Part shown: in pieces, positions 1 to 10,692 of the stretch | Position numbering within the stretch: the first letter of the stretch is position 1 | Layout of the letters: each line of letters opens with the position of its first letter | From: Toxorhynchites rutilus septentrionalis | Lineage: Eukaryota; Arthropoda; Insecta; Diptera; Culicidae | NCBI RefSeq assembly: GCF_029784135.1 | Contig: NC_073746.1 | Coordinates: forward strand, 9,333,380 to 9,397,379 | Length of the DNA stretch: 64,000 nucleotides | Direction: 5' to 3' | Notes under the pieces: model-generated | Told to the model about the DNA's origin: nothing | The model's database searches: none | Seen by the model: only the letters and a program-made list of their open reading frames with translations | Translations under genes and position numbers: made by a program

Positions 1-1037
1 AGGTTTTTCTAGTGGACCGATTTCAAACAATGATTTTTACGTAATCTTGGATATATTTCCTGTCATCGCACGTAGGATTTTTTCAAAATATTGGTTTTTG
101 ACGAAATTAGGACATTTTTTTGCAATAAAAAAATTGCATTTTTGCCTCGAAAATCGAGACAAAAACATTCACCAAAATTTTATTTTTCAAAATATCAAAA
201 ATCTCCTATGTACTGAATTTAGTGAAGAATCTGGGAAAACTATTTCATCAAAATCGGATGGACCGTTCCGGAGATAGAACTCCCACCAGTTTGCAAAACA
301 TAGTTCCGAGGAAAACGCGTTTTAAATTTTGGATCCACCCTCCTTACGCAGAGATGCAGATACACTAATTGGCTTGTAACTTTGGAACGTAGCATCGGAC
401 AAACCTGGGACAAAAACTACAATAAAGTAGACATCCTGTTGTGTACAACATTCGTCGACCGCCGCACCTACTTAATAACAACATTGAGGCAGCAGTGCGT
501 TGTGTTGTGAAATTGACTACGATGCACGATTGTATGCATCGCAACCAACTTCACAATACAACGTGACATTTGATACAGAAAAGGTAGCCATTGAAATCGT
601 TCTTGAACTCATAGATTGGATAATTATTGAAAGAAGTTAAAAAGAATCGGAAAACTAATAAATAGTGAATTATTAGACAATATTTGAAAGGTATTCGCAT
701 GCGATAACTTAATTGAAGTGAGACTTGAATTATATTCTACATTAAAAGCAGGTTAAAAAAGGTGTTTCTTACATTCAGATCCGAGTAGCGAGTATTTGAA
801 ACCCACTAAACGTAAAACGTCATTTACTTACGATTCGTAATGATGCGAGAGTAAAAGTAAAATGTTTTGTAAATTCTAGGAGAATTTTAATGGTTCGCCG
901 AGCGGTTCTCAAATATACGCGTTAAATTTCCATCGTTTTGGGAGAGTTTCGGGAGCGGTACTCAACCTACGTAAAACGACGTCCATTGATATCGGATTTA
1001 TTAATGGAAATGCGATTCAAGTGGACTTGAATTAAAA
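1..1037. other. Unassigned AT-rich sequence
   Basis: No supported gene. The first 40 bases resemble one short stretch (a GGACCGATT-type motif) of the foldback repeat seen at 18.3, 45.1 and 63.6 kb, so the window may open in a decayed copy. Short reading frames here have no recognisable protein features. Confidence 0.4.
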
Positions 1038-1497
1038 ATGGAGAACAACATAACACTTCTGGGTGTGATTTTTGCTAACTCGGTTCGGCTTATGATCACC
1101 CTTAACTGGAATGCGTTGGTAGGCACCATTGCGCATCATGTGCGGTTACATTCAATGCGTACACTCACGTTGCATCAGAAGGTGATTCTTCTCAACACTT
1201 TCGTAACGTCCAAGATGTGGTATTTGTCAATCATTCTGTCGCCGTACAATACAGGCAAACCTGTTTTTGTGCGACTCTTTTTGTGCGATTTTATTATGAC
1301 ATCGGGCCTTGAATCACACAAACCAATCGCACAAATCATAAAATCTCACCTAAACAATCACACAAATGAGAAATCGCACAAAAAGCAACCGCACAAAACA
1401 GGTTTGCCTGAACACACGTAGCGAAAATAACGGCTACCATGGGGATACTTTTATGGAGGAGACAACCAGCACGCGTTCTAATGCAGCAACTAACGAC
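1038..1497 (+). pseudogene. Non-LTR retrotransposon reverse transcriptase fragment, split by a MITE
   Basis: The reading frame from 1038 encodes a stretch ending in TLHQKVILLNTFVTSKMWYL, the pattern found just after the reverse-transcriptase palm in LOA/I/R1-like LINEs (long helix, then a K-hydrophobic-W motif). After the MITE at 1252-1410 the same kind of protein resumes at about 1415 (AKITATMGI, then LWRRQPARVLMQQL), again typical of these LINEs, and stops at a TAA near 1498. The catalytic YxDD region is absent, so this is a 5'-truncated, dead fragment. The clade assignment comes from motif memory only; the LINE origin is fairly secure. Confidence 0.6.
1252..1410. mobile_element. 159-bp MITE with CAGGCAAACCTG inverted termini
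   Basis: The left end reads CAGGCAAACCTGTTTTTGTG and the right end is its reverse complement with a 1-base length difference (cacaaaacaggtttgcctg). The interior repeats the motif TTTTTGTGCGA in both orientations, so the whole element can fold on itself. It splits a LINE coding fragment. A related single end (CAGTAAAACCTGTTTTTGTG) lies at 44689-44708, preceded by TA; the right flank here is AA rather than TA, so the TA duplication is degraded. There is no coding capacity. It is probably a Tc1/mariner-type non-autonomous element. Confidence 0.75.
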
Positions 1498-1499
1498 TT

Positions 1500-1862
1500 A
1501 AATACCATCTCAAAAACATAGGTTTAGTGCAAGATGATATTTGTCGTTTTTGTTATACCGAAAGTGAAACCTCGGAACATTTGCTCTGTAATTGTGGAGC
1601 TCTAACTAGACGCAGACTGCAATACCTTGATAAGGCTATTTTGGAGCCCAAGGAAATTTGGTCTGCGTCGCCGATCAGGATTATAAAATTTATCAAACAG
1701 AGTATTCCTGATTGGCACCTATCTCGCTATAGCTTTCAGTCTACTTCTTCATCAATAAGTAGTAGGTAAGCTTGAAGCGGAGTACAAAAAAATGGGATAT
1801 ACCACAATAGTTCAGAATAATGGACGCAGTGGTTCACATCCAACAGGGAAAAAAAAAAAAAA
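1500..1862 (+). pseudogene. Non-LTR retrotransposon C-terminal Cys/His fragment with A-tail
   Basis: The frame at 1527-1769 encodes CRFCYTESETSEHLLCNCGA, a C-x2-C...H-x2-C arrangement like the zinc-finger end of LOA/I/R1-type LINE proteins, followed by a WSASPIRIIKFIKQ-like tail. Non-coding sequence then runs to a 14-base A tract at about 1849-1862, consistent with the 3' tail of the same element type. It directly follows the reverse-transcriptase fragment with the middle part missing. Confidence 0.55.
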
Positions 1863-1865
1863 GGC

Positions 1866-2030
1866 AGCAACTAGCGCGACCACTGGAACAAGGAGGATTA
1901 AATCTACAGCTACCTGCGCTGAAATCCAAAGCACTGTTGATCAGTCGTCAACTTCAGGAGATCGGTTCGACTCCATAATCTACCTCGTTTCTCAACCAAA
2001 CAAATCTTTGCCCTCCTCCAGCTGACCTAC
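1866..2030 (+). pseudogene. Internal LINE protein fragment, out of order
   Basis: Read from CAG at about 1866, this encodes QQLARPLEQGGLNLQLPALK followed by SKALLISRQLQEIGSTP and a TAA stop. In LINEs of this kind such a segment directly follows the QQL motif that ends the piece at 1497, so here it sits after the C-terminal fragment instead of between the two. It is either a second truncated copy or an internal rearrangement. Confidence 0.5.
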
Positions 2031-2041
2031 CTCGCCGGAAA

Positions 2042-2735
2042 ACATACAAATCAAACAAAAATTTCTGCATTACTCGGGAATTAATCAAGCAAATGAAACC
2101 AAATTAGGCATATTAAGGTTTTAGGATGCAATAAATGTTTCTATGGTGGTTAGACGCTCCACTCCCCTCTTTAAGGGGAGGCTGCCATACAAATTAAACA
2201 CAAATTTCTACATTACTCGAGAATTAATCAAGAAAATGAAACCAAATTAGGCATATTGAGGTTTTAGGATGCAATTAATGGTTAGACTCTCCACCCCCCT
2301 CTCTAAATTTCTGCATTATTCGAGAATTAATCATGAAAATGAAACCAAATTTAGCATGTGGAGGTTTTAGGATGCAATAAATGTTTCTATGGTGGTTAGA
2401 TACTCCTCCCCTTTCGTTTAGGGGGAGCTGCCATGCAAATGAAACACAAATTTGTACATTACTTGAGAATTAATCAAGCAAATGAAACCAAATTTGGCAT
2501 ATGGAGGTTTTAGGGTGCAATACATGTTTTTATGGTGGTTAGACTTTCCACTCCCCTCTCTCTAAGGGAGAGCTGACATACAAAATTCAACGGGGTCGAT
2601 TAGAAGATCAATCAATGAACAGTTCTGCGATTGGACCCATGAACTTGCTCATAGTAAGTAAACGTGAATGTTTGAAGGTATTGATAACAAAAAACCAAAT
2701 TTTGGGCGGGACAAAGTTTGCCGGGTCAGCTAGTT
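2042..2735 (-). repeat. Tandem ~145-bp repeat with CTAGCTGACCCGGCAAAC terminus
   Basis: About four diverged units (starting near 2042, 2190, 2299 [partial] and 2433) share CATACAAAT, CTGCATTACT, GAATTAATCA and AAATGAAACCAAATT motifs and a C-rich end before GGGGAG. The block ends at 2710-2735 with GCCGGGTCAGCTAG, the reverse complement of the terminus seen at 6902, 7249 and 14186. Read on the minus strand, the element starts with that terminus and runs into the tandem units. No protein is encoded. It may be the non-coding end of a non-LTR (RTE-like) or other non-autonomous family; the class is not certain. Confidence 0.6.
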
Positions 2736-2906
2736 AAACATAACTTGAGTGAGTGTCAACGAGTGACGGCAGCTTGGTTAGCTTTACAGAGAGTATTAGA
2801 AACAGTAGTTTATGGACAAAGAAGATTTTCATTCGATGATCTATCCTATCCTGAGCGGTATAGGCAGAGAACAGAAAACAACAATCCTCAAACATTTCAT
2901 CAATTA

Positions 2907-3542
2907 CCGTTCCGAATCATATTTCGGACGCTTCAGGCATATGATGCAGAAAACAAATCTAAACTTTATGCACAGGTATTATTTGGTAGATATTTTTAAT
3001 GAATTAGCTCAATATGCTTTTAAGCTTTTTACTTTGGCACCTATTTGATTGAAAACATAAGAAAATCATCGAATAAAATGCTTTTAAAATGAAGCGAATA
3101 AGAAACAAACTTCGGACACTAAATCAAATTTCGGACAGATTGAATTCAAATTTCAGACACTTTTTTTTGTAATTTTTTGGACGAAAATTACATTACACTT
3201 GATTCTATTTTATAGTCAACTGCGAAACACTTACCAAGCAATCACAGTAAACTGTTAACGATGATGAGAACTGATGAAACACGGGAGAAATTTGAATATT
3301 TATGAGCGGGTAAATTCTACGTGCTCACGCTAAACAAACGTCAAACACAAACGATAATGAGTAGTGCTGTTGATTTTTTCCTACTATGTAACAATTCAAA
3401 GGTAATTCTCAAAAGAAGTGATAAGGAAACCAAGGAATTACTCTCTAGAAGCAATTGTGATATTGATTTTATAGTTATATCATCAGTGTATGAGGCATTT
3501 CAAGATATTAGAACAAAGTGTCCGAAATATGATTCAGAACGG
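2907..3542. mobile_element. 636-bp element with TA duplication and CCGTTCCGAATC termini
   Basis: The left end CCGTTCCGAATCATATTTCG and the right end cgaaatatgattcagaacgg are inverted repeats of 23 bp with one mismatch. Both are bounded by TA (2905-2906 and 3543-3544), as expected for a Tc1/mariner-type or pogo-type insertion. The interior has further CGGACA-type motifs at about 3113, 3134 and 3157 in one orientation. An open frame at 3321-3540 within it has no recognised domain, so the element looks non-autonomous. Confidence 0.65.
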
Positions 3543-3544
3543 TA

Positions 3545-4406
3545 TGTTACCTTCATAATGAACTGTGATAACGTAGCAATTATTATTGTAATTCAATTAC
3601 ATTTTTTTATATATACGAAGAAAATTGTAACTACTAACCAAAGCCCACTGTGCCACAAGAACGAAGTAACGCATGGACGAGATATAAATCCCGCCTAGCT
3701 GTCACTGTCACTGTCACTGGTGATATTGACCGGAAACAGGAAGGATTGGAGGAATAGATGAAAGGGAAGGTAACGGAACGTGGAGAGGAAAGGATAAAAG
3801 AAGTTTAAAAGGAAAGCGGAAAGGATTGACTCGGCTAGAGGCGAATGAACTGAAAAGTTTAAAACCTCTATAATTCGTCACGTTCGTTCGTTGACTCGGC
3901 CATTGATGTCAGAGATAGGGAGTGAAATAGACGTGAAAAAGAAAAAAAAGTCTAAATAAAGTGAAGAGAAGAGTTGATCGTTCTACAGCAGAAAGTGGTG
4001 CGAAAAGGAGAAACTAGAGAAGAAAGTTAAAAAAAACCCCTAGTGATCTCTCGGAACGCTCCGTTACTCCCAGGCGTGTCCCCGGAATTAGGATCTCTGA
4101 CCGTACTAGCTCTGAGCCTATCGCTAACGGTTCAGACAGTGCGCAAACCACACGTTACCTCGTCAAGACGAGACGTTACCATCAACTCGATTTCCAAGGG
4201 ATTCTCCGGATATCTGTCGCGTGAAGAAGTGTCACGGCAGCATTGGACGTACCCAGCCATACATTTACCTGATACTACTGATGGTACAGAAGTTACCATC
4301 TCCTTTCCAACGACCAGCGACGGAGGAGCATAGTGATTATACTAACAAAAAAAAATAATACAATTAAAATCTGTTTAGTCAAATTTAAGTTTAGACCAGT
4401 CCTTTC
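3545..4406. other. Unassigned sequence with (TGTCAC)3
   Basis: A perfect TGTCAC triplet repeat lies at 3700-3717. Positions 3720-4060 are purine-rich (many GGAA/AGAAAAG runs). An open frame at 4043-4333 (96 codons, higher GC than its surroundings) has no recognised motif. It could be part of an LTR-element leader, but I cannot support a gene. Confidence 0.3.
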
Positions 4407-4408
4407 TA

Positions 4409-5706
4409 AAGGGTGTGTCACATCAAATTGCATCACGGAAAAAACGCTGTAGAAATTCGCCCAGTAGACCGATCCTTTTGAAAATTTTAGACAGTAAAAT
4501 AAAAACTATTAAACAACTTTTGGCATTTTCTTTTTATTCATACTTCGAGCCCAAGCCCGTATGCTCGCACCTTCCTCTTTACCCCGTCCATAAGGTTCTG
4601 TACAACGTCAGGTTGTAGTTTTTTTTGAACAGAAATCCATTTTCTCTTGAAGTCCGCCTCCGATTTGACAACTTTTGGGTTCTTCCGGAGGGCCTGCTTC
4701 ATAATCGCCCAATATTTCTCTATTGGGCGAAGCTCCGGCGCGTTGGGCGGGTTCATTTCCTTTGGCACGAAGGTGACCCCGTTGGCTTCGTACCACTGCA
4801 ACACGTCCTTTGAATAGTGGCACGAAGCGAGATCCGGCCAGAAGATGGTCGGACCCTCGTGCTGCTTCAATAGTGGTAGTAAGCGCTCCTGTAGGCACTC
4901 CTTAAGGTAAACCTGCCCGTTTACCGTGCCGGTCAACACGAAGGGAACGCTCCGCTTTCCGCAAGAGCAGATCGCTTGCCACATCATGTACTTTTTGGCA
5001 AACTTGGATAGTTTCTGCTTGCGAATCTCCTCCGGAACGCTGAATTTGTCCTCTGCGGAGAAGAACAACAGGCCCGGCAGCTGACGAAAGTCCGCTTTGA
5101 CGTAGGTTTCGTCGTCCATTACCAGGCAATGCGGCTTCGTCAGCATTTCGGTGTACAGCTTCCGGGCTCGCGTCTTCCCCACTATGTTTTGCCTTTCGTC
5201 GCGGTTAGGAGCCTTCTGAACCTTGTATGTACGCAGGCCCTCCCGCTGCTTGGTCCGCTGGACGAATGAACTTGACAAATTCAGCTTATTGGCGACATCC
5301 CGGACCGAACTTCTCGGATCACGTCTAAACTGCTTAACTACGCGCTTGTGATCTTTTTCACTGACGGAGCATCCATTTTTGCCGTTCTTCACCTTCCGGT
5401 CGATGGTTAGGTTCTCGAAGTATCGTTTTAGTACTCTGCTGACCGTGGATTGGACGATTCCCAGCATCTTACCGATGTCCAGATGTGACAACTCCGGATT
5501 CTCGAAATGAGTACGCAGGATTAATTCACGACGCTCTTTTTCGTTCGACGACATTTTTCCAAATTTACGAAAAATTTACAGTGAAGCATGGCCAACGTGA
5601 TCTATACACTATTATCTGATTATAAGCGTAAGCTGAAGATATAATTCCTAAAAATTAAATTTCTACAGCGTTTTTTCCGTGATGCAATTTGATGTGACAC
5701 ACCCTT
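4409..5706 (-). mobile_element. Complete DD37E Tc1/mariner transposon, copy 1 (1298 bp)
   Basis: Inverted termini of about 48 bp begin AAGGGTGTGTCACATCAAAT on both ends and are almost identical. TA duplications flank the element at 4407-4408 and 5707-5708. One uninterrupted transposase frame fills the interior on the minus strand. The perfect ends plus an intact gene indicate a recent, potentially active insertion. The DD37E spacing places it in the mosquito ITmD37E group of the IS630-Tc1-mariner superfamily. Confidence 0.93.
4538..5554 (-). CDS. DD37E transposase (ITmD37E type), intact, 338 aa
   Basis: This is a cut-and-paste transposase that binds its own inverted termini and inserts at TA in the nucleus. 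Residues ~5-50 and ~68-118 form two helix-turn-helix regions (paired-like DNA-binding half). The catalytic core follows: the first Asp lies in VMDDETYVKADF (D148), the second in FWPDLASCHYS (D241), and the Glu in LRPIEKYW (E279). The D-to-E gap is exactly 37 residues, which defines the DD37E type. Length is normal for the superfamily. The ATG at 5554 is the first in frame and lies about 150 bp inside the terminus. No stops or frameshifts are present. The GC content is visibly higher than in the flanking DNA. The closest relative in the window is the product at 40134-41144, clearly a different subfamily with different termini. It is probably functional, but only sequence intactness supports that. 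Confidence 0.93.
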   Translation of the reverse strand: MSSNEKERRELILRTHFENPELSHLDIGKMLGIVQSTVSRVLKRYFENLTIDRKVKNGKNGCSVSEKDHKRVVKQFRRDPRSSVRDVANKLNLSSSFVQRTKQREGLRTYKVQKAPNRDERQNIVGKTRARKLYTEMLTKPHCLVMDDETYVKADFRQLPGLLFFSAEDKFSVPEEIRKQKLSKFAKKYMMWQAICSCGKRSVPFVLTGTVNGQVYLKECLQERLLPLLKQHEGPTIFWPDLASCHYSKDVLQWYEANGVTFVPKEMNPPNAPELRPIEKYWAIMKQALRKNPKVVKSEADFKRKWISVQKKLQPDVVQNLMDGVKRKVRAYGLGLEV

Positions 5707-5708
5707 TA

Positions 5709-6900
5709 TTCCGGTGATGCTTAATTGTTCCTCAACTCGCGTACTTGTATGAAACCTCCCGAGATCGGAAGCCGACCCTGAGAGGAAGAACAGGTGAGCT
5801 AGCTGGGCAAAGTACCGAGCAAAAGGTTAATTTCAAGATATACTCACAAAATCATTGAAGTACACTTAAATTTTACATAAAACTATAAACTTGTTGTAAA
5901 TCATAGTACATTTAAGTCAATACATAATATACATCATTTCAGCTCTTACATCTCTGTAAGAACTCGAAGAAAAAAAAAACTGAGGTGTTCTAATGTTATG
6001 AAAAATCGTGTAGTCACAACTTTTCTAAGTAAAACGCTATAATTTTCATACTTTTTTAATACGTCACGCCAAGTTTATTCCTGCACATTCTATCCATGAA
6101 TATTTTGTTGATCTAACTGAGGAGCGTCATACAAAACTCTATCGTTTTTCAAACAATGGAAATCAATTTGTAATTTGAATAATATGTAAACGTAACTACA
6201 ACATTAATTCGAGCAACGATTACACACCGACGGTTGCTTATACGCATCCAAATGATGATTGCCAAACCAAATCCGCCAACGTAAGCCTTCGATTGGATTC
6301 TCATACTCATTCCCCATTGATGGTATAAATCATTCTATAACAGCCATACAAAAACGGCCAGAATTAGATGTACCAATGCAATGCCATGATACAAACGGTG
6401 ATAGAAAAAAATAAATAAACGGCAACGAACGAAAAAAAAACAGAGCCGCGCTGCAAAAACGTGTTCTGAAAATACCGGAGTCACGGTTCAGTTGCACCAC
6501 AAACATTTTTACATACCGTACAAAGCAGAGCACAGCGGCAATGGCGGCGAAGTTTTGTTTTGCGAAGCAGACAATGCACAGCAAAAGCAAAAAGCTTCCC
6601 ATCGGAGAAAACGCATTTCCCAATCAGTCATCATCATCCCGAAAGCTTATAGTTAATGGCTTGCGGAGCGAGAAAAATGCTTTTTTATTTCGATGATCGC
6701 AATGAAGCGGGGTGCTGCGGATCGTATATTGGGAGAATGGGGTGAATTGAGGTAACGTTGGGTTTTAGTGTTGTTTATTGAGCACATCCAAGCAGATCCG
6801 ATAAACATAAGAGTGTTACTAGGTTATTTTGCTTTTTTTTTTTGCATGTTCTATTTCAATGTAATATTTGTTTACCAATCAAATTGAAATTTCATTAACA
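5709..6900. other. No gene seen
   Basis: AT-rich, apparently unique DNA. A short minus-strand open frame (6330-6623) is hydrophobic and low complexity, without a recognisable domain, and is not called. Confidence 0.4.
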
Positions 6901-6901
6901 A

Positions 6902-7235
6902 CTAGCTGACCCGGCAAACTTCGTCTCGTCCTTAGAGAGGGGGGTGGAATGTCTTTCCGCCATAGAAACATTTATTGCGCCCTAAAACCTCCATATGACA
7001 AATTTGGTTTCATTTGCTTGATTAATTCTCGAGTAATGCAGAAATTTGTGTTTCATTTTTATGGCATCCAAGGATCTTAGAGAAGGGAGTGGGGTCTCGA
7101 ACTATCACAAGAACCTTCCCCGACCCCAAAAACCCCTACATACCAATTTTTCATGTCGATCAGTTCAGTAGTTTCCGAGTCCATTTTTTTTCCAGAAATC
7201 CATTTATATATATATATATATATATATAGATTTTT
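6902..7235 (+). repeat. CTAGCTGACCCGGCAAAC-type repeat ending in (TA)n
   Basis: It starts with CTAGCTGACCCGGCAAACTT and holds one unit of the 145-bp repeat seen (reverse complement) at 2042-2735. It then runs through GTCGATCAGTTCAGTAGTTT to a TA microsatellite at 7206-7230 followed by GATT. A conserved 5' end with an AT-rich ATAGAT-like 3' end is shared with 7249-7437 and 14186-14430, which suggests retroposed short elements. Confidence 0.6.
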
Positions 7236-7248
7236 TTTTATACACAAC

Positions 7249-7437
7249 TAGCTGACCCGGCAAACGTTGTTCTGCCATATAATGTATTTCTAAAGAATAT
7301 TTTGGTTGGTAAAAAAACGAATATACCTCAAGAGAGTCGCACAAAAAATATATGGACGACGTAGATCTGATCAGCCGTTCTCCCGTGATGATGAGTTATA
7401 CGTACGTGGGAAAAAGTCTCTTATATTATATATAAAG
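7249..7437 (+). repeat. Second CTAGCTGACCCGGCAAAC-type repeat, short form
   Basis: It starts CTAGCTGACCCGGCAAACGT, just 14 bases after the end of the previous copy in the same orientation, and ends in TATATTATATATAAAGATA. The interior differs from the 6902 copy, so only the ends are conserved. Confidence 0.55.
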
Positions 7438-7440
7438 ATA

Positions 7441-8019
7441 CGATTTCCCAGTCTCTAAAATAGTTGAAATTGAAGGAATGTGGGCGCATTCTAATTTTTT
7501 CATACATTTGTTCTGGGCATATATTGGCTTCTCAAACCTTGACAGTATCAATAGTAGCGGCGAGAAATTGAGTAATCAATCATGGCGTCGTGTATTGTCA
7601 TCCCATGCGAAAAAGAACGAGAAGCATCAGAGACTCTGCTACCGTGCGGATTGGACATATTAAATCTTTGCTTTCAGATGGCATTCTCTGAACATTGTCA
7701 AGAGATTTCGTTCGTAATTTTCATCCATGTCTCGCCATTCAAGTTTGAAATTAATGCATTTTTGAATTGAAAGTGAACGAAACTGATATGGTATAGCAGC
7801 AAATCGCACGAATCGAATTGTTCGAATTTACCCCACTCTCCCCACTCATTACCAAAGGTATAGGTGATGTACCTTTGCATAAATGATTTTTTCTCTCGCG
7901 CTACCGTCCATATTTCCCCCTTTTTATTGGCTCCAACGTTTATGATGATCTTATCATGATTTAGTTAATAACAGAGAATCGTTGCGAAAATATATATCTA
8001 ACCATTGCGAGCGAGGATC
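7441..8019. other. No gene seen
   Basis: AT-rich sequence with only short overlapping open frames on both strands; none has recognisable features. Confidence 0.4.
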
Positions 8020-8990
8020 AGTTGCTGTGAGAAGCTTCAGTTACATAGCGAATGAATGTATCATTCGGTTCGAACCAATCTGAATCAAAATTGGCGTATC
8101 GATTAGCATATTCGTGTTTTCGATCGACACGATTGAGTGCAACCAAACAGACGGTCGGGTCGCCAGAGGCTGAAGCGAGGGCCACGGAAAAGCTAGCGCG
8201 ATCGTGTGTCAATTTGTGATTCTTGCTGCTCACTTTCAACCGATCGAGTGCCATCCACCATCCAATATCGAGGGGGAACCCGCCATGACCACGCCGGATT
8301 GAATGTCCACTTCGCGCGAACTCCGAAGCAGCAATTCACAGAATCAGCTGGCGGCGGTGTGTTTGTGCTATTTTTTTTTTTGTTATGGTCGTTTCCATTG
8401 TGATGATCCAGTTCCAGCGCAAAAGGTGATGTATTTCACAGTGCCATTTCAGTGCGGGGCGGTGGCTTACTACAATGCACAGATTACACTTAAAAAAAGA
8501 GGAAAAAAGAATAGTTATGCTATGAGAAAATAAGTTGTCATTATATGTGTGCTGCTGCAGGTGGAGTTTGGAGCGTCGAAATGTCGCCGAGTTGGAGATC
8601 GTGAAAAAATCGTACCCCGATTAGTATGTGGGTGGCATCGAGTTGATGAAAAACGATTTCACAGTGTTTGGAGGTGCTTGTGCAAATCAACATTCTAAAT
8701 GTTGGCAATTAGTTTTCAAGAATTGAATGAAAGTGAAATCGGTGGGTGTTGAAATCTAATGACGACTCTGACAGAAAGCATTTCCCACCCTTAAAACCTT
8801 GTTGAAAATAATTGTTTCAAAAGAGTTTACTTGTTATTTGAAAAAAAAAGTGAAGTTATTTGTCTAACAAGTAACAGGTGAATGTGCTATATGTGAGTTA
8901 TAACACAGTAAAATAGTTGCATACGGAAACAATCGTGATTTCGGGAGCAATTCATTGATTGTACAAACAATGAGTAAACAAGCACTTAAG
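8020..8990 (+). other. Candidate 5' exon: leader and 7-codon start ending at a splice donor
   Basis: This stretch is richer in GC and CpG than the surrounding DNA and appears single-copy in the window. Near its end ATG AGT AAA CAA GCA CTT AAG (8970-8990) is in a good start context (ACAAACAATG) and runs directly into gtaaat, a plausible splice donor, in phase 0. This fits a first coding exon with a long leader followed by a large intron. No TATA box or downstream exon could be tied to it, and a 7-codon exon cannot be recognised by homology. Treat as a hypothesis. Confidence 0.22.
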
Positions 8991-10595
8991 GTAAATCGAG
9001 ATCTTCTGATTATACTTTTTATTCATATTAATTTACCTACTTTATTTATTTCGATGAATCTCATTCTTGTGGGGATTGGCACACACCAAAATGGTTTCGT
9101 TTCGTTTTGATAATTATCATTGCACGTACATCCTTCACGTTCACAAATGTATGTGTCCTTGAAAAATTAAAGTTGAAAATATATTGGTTCGGATTTTTGA
9201 AAGACAAATTTCTTAAATTTTGCATATCACCTTCACTTCTTGCTTGATGACTTCCAGTAAGCAAAATTCAATTAAACTCCAAATCAATAGCGTGCATAAG
9301 CCAAGTAACACACATCTTTATCGGGCTGAAAAAAAGATACTGAAATGGAATTGTACCGAAGCCAACACCGTGATTTGATGATTACCCGATCTCTCTAAGT
9401 AAGCTATCTTGCCTTATCGTTTCATATAGCACTATGGACGAGCTACACCTCATTCAATAAATTATTTGTGAAGTTCTAAACATAATACTCTTCTATTCTT
9501 TCCTGAGTAACAAATTTATAAATACTTTTGTACTAATGAAAATCAAAGGAATTTTGTCATCGAAAGAATCTTTCACCAAAGCAATTATTAAGACTTTCAC
9601 GACTAGCACTGACGCAGATAAGCACTCGATGGGAATCAAATGAAAAATATAATGAACCTAATGATTAATCAAAATAAGATCGCAATAATTTTCAACCAAA
9701 AATTATTTGTATGTTTCGCTGATCTTTTTCAATCAAAAAGGCTGCGTATATACTTTGCTGTCTTTCACACGTTCATTTCGAATTGAACGCAAACATAAGA
9801 AATTAGCAACGATATACTGATATTGTCCTTTTTTATCTGTGTTATTTGATCATTCAATCACAGGTTACGATGGAGATTTGTCCAGTCGAATTTCTGTTAT
9901 ATCTGAGTGGAAAATGAGAAGAGCCAATTCTCACACCTAACCATCAGTATTGACTTTGTCACCGGCCCATCGCATTTCGCAAATCACCGTTTTCGCTTGA
10001 CGCTGTCGCAAAGCATTATCCACTGAGAATTCATAGGGGAGGCGGGAGTAAATTTTAACACGCTCATCAATAGTAGCTTTGGAAACTCATGTTTACCACA
10101 ATTTAAATGCAGTTTCTTGCTGTTTTTCGAAATAATCAGCCAAATGATTTACAAAAAAAGTGTTTTTCTATGTTTTTTACTGAAAATAAAACAGATCAAA
10201 AAGTAAAAACATTTTTTCGATGCTTGTAATATGTATGTATACCAAACCCTGGATTGTCAGATAATGAAGTCACATTGACATATAGTGCCGCCCGGAGTAC
10301 GGAATAAACGTATGCGTGCAGGAAAAAAATTAAAAAAACTGGAAAAAAAAATATATTTTTTTTATTTTTCTCTTTTTTTATATTAACAATACATATTAGG
10401 GTACACAGTGACAGTCTCAGAATGTAGCACTTGTACTTACGTATTCCCGTCATTGGAGCATTATTTTTATTATTAATTAATTTTCTTGTAATGGAATTTA
10501 TTGTGAGACCAATGTAATGGTAGCGAAATTCTCATCTAACAATTGGTGGAAACAGGTTTGCTAGCGAGAGGCTTCTGACAGCAGATTGGCGGCCA
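8991..10595. other. No gene seen
   Basis: Long AT-rich stretch with no supported coding sequence or identifiable repeat. It would be intron if the candidate exon at 8970-8990 is real. Confidence 0.4.
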
Positions 10596-10692
10596 ACTCG
10601 GATTGTGTCATCTCGAGGAATTGGGACCGCCTCGGTTCCTTATTTTCGTTAGATGGGGACTTTGCCTCCCATTACATTACCCTCAGAATAAT
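10596..10692 (+). repeat. Dispersed repeat shared with 48595-48690
   Basis: It contains ACTCGGATTGTGTCATCT, GACCGCCTCGGTTCCTTAT, ATGGGGACTTTG and CCCATTACATTACCCTCAG in the same order and spacing as the copy near 48.6 kb. The family is unidentified, possibly part of an LTR or leader of a retroelement. Confidence 0.55.

Noticed and set aside
4043..4333. 96-codon open frame in a GC-richer patch
   Set aside because: No recognisable motif, no splice sites that frame it, and it ends directly before a poly-A-like run; it may be retroelement leader.
6330..6623. Hydrophobic 97-codon minus-strand frame (possible membrane protein)
   Set aside because: Hydrophobicity comes from A/T-rich homopolymer-like stretches; no conserved features, no promoter or splice context.
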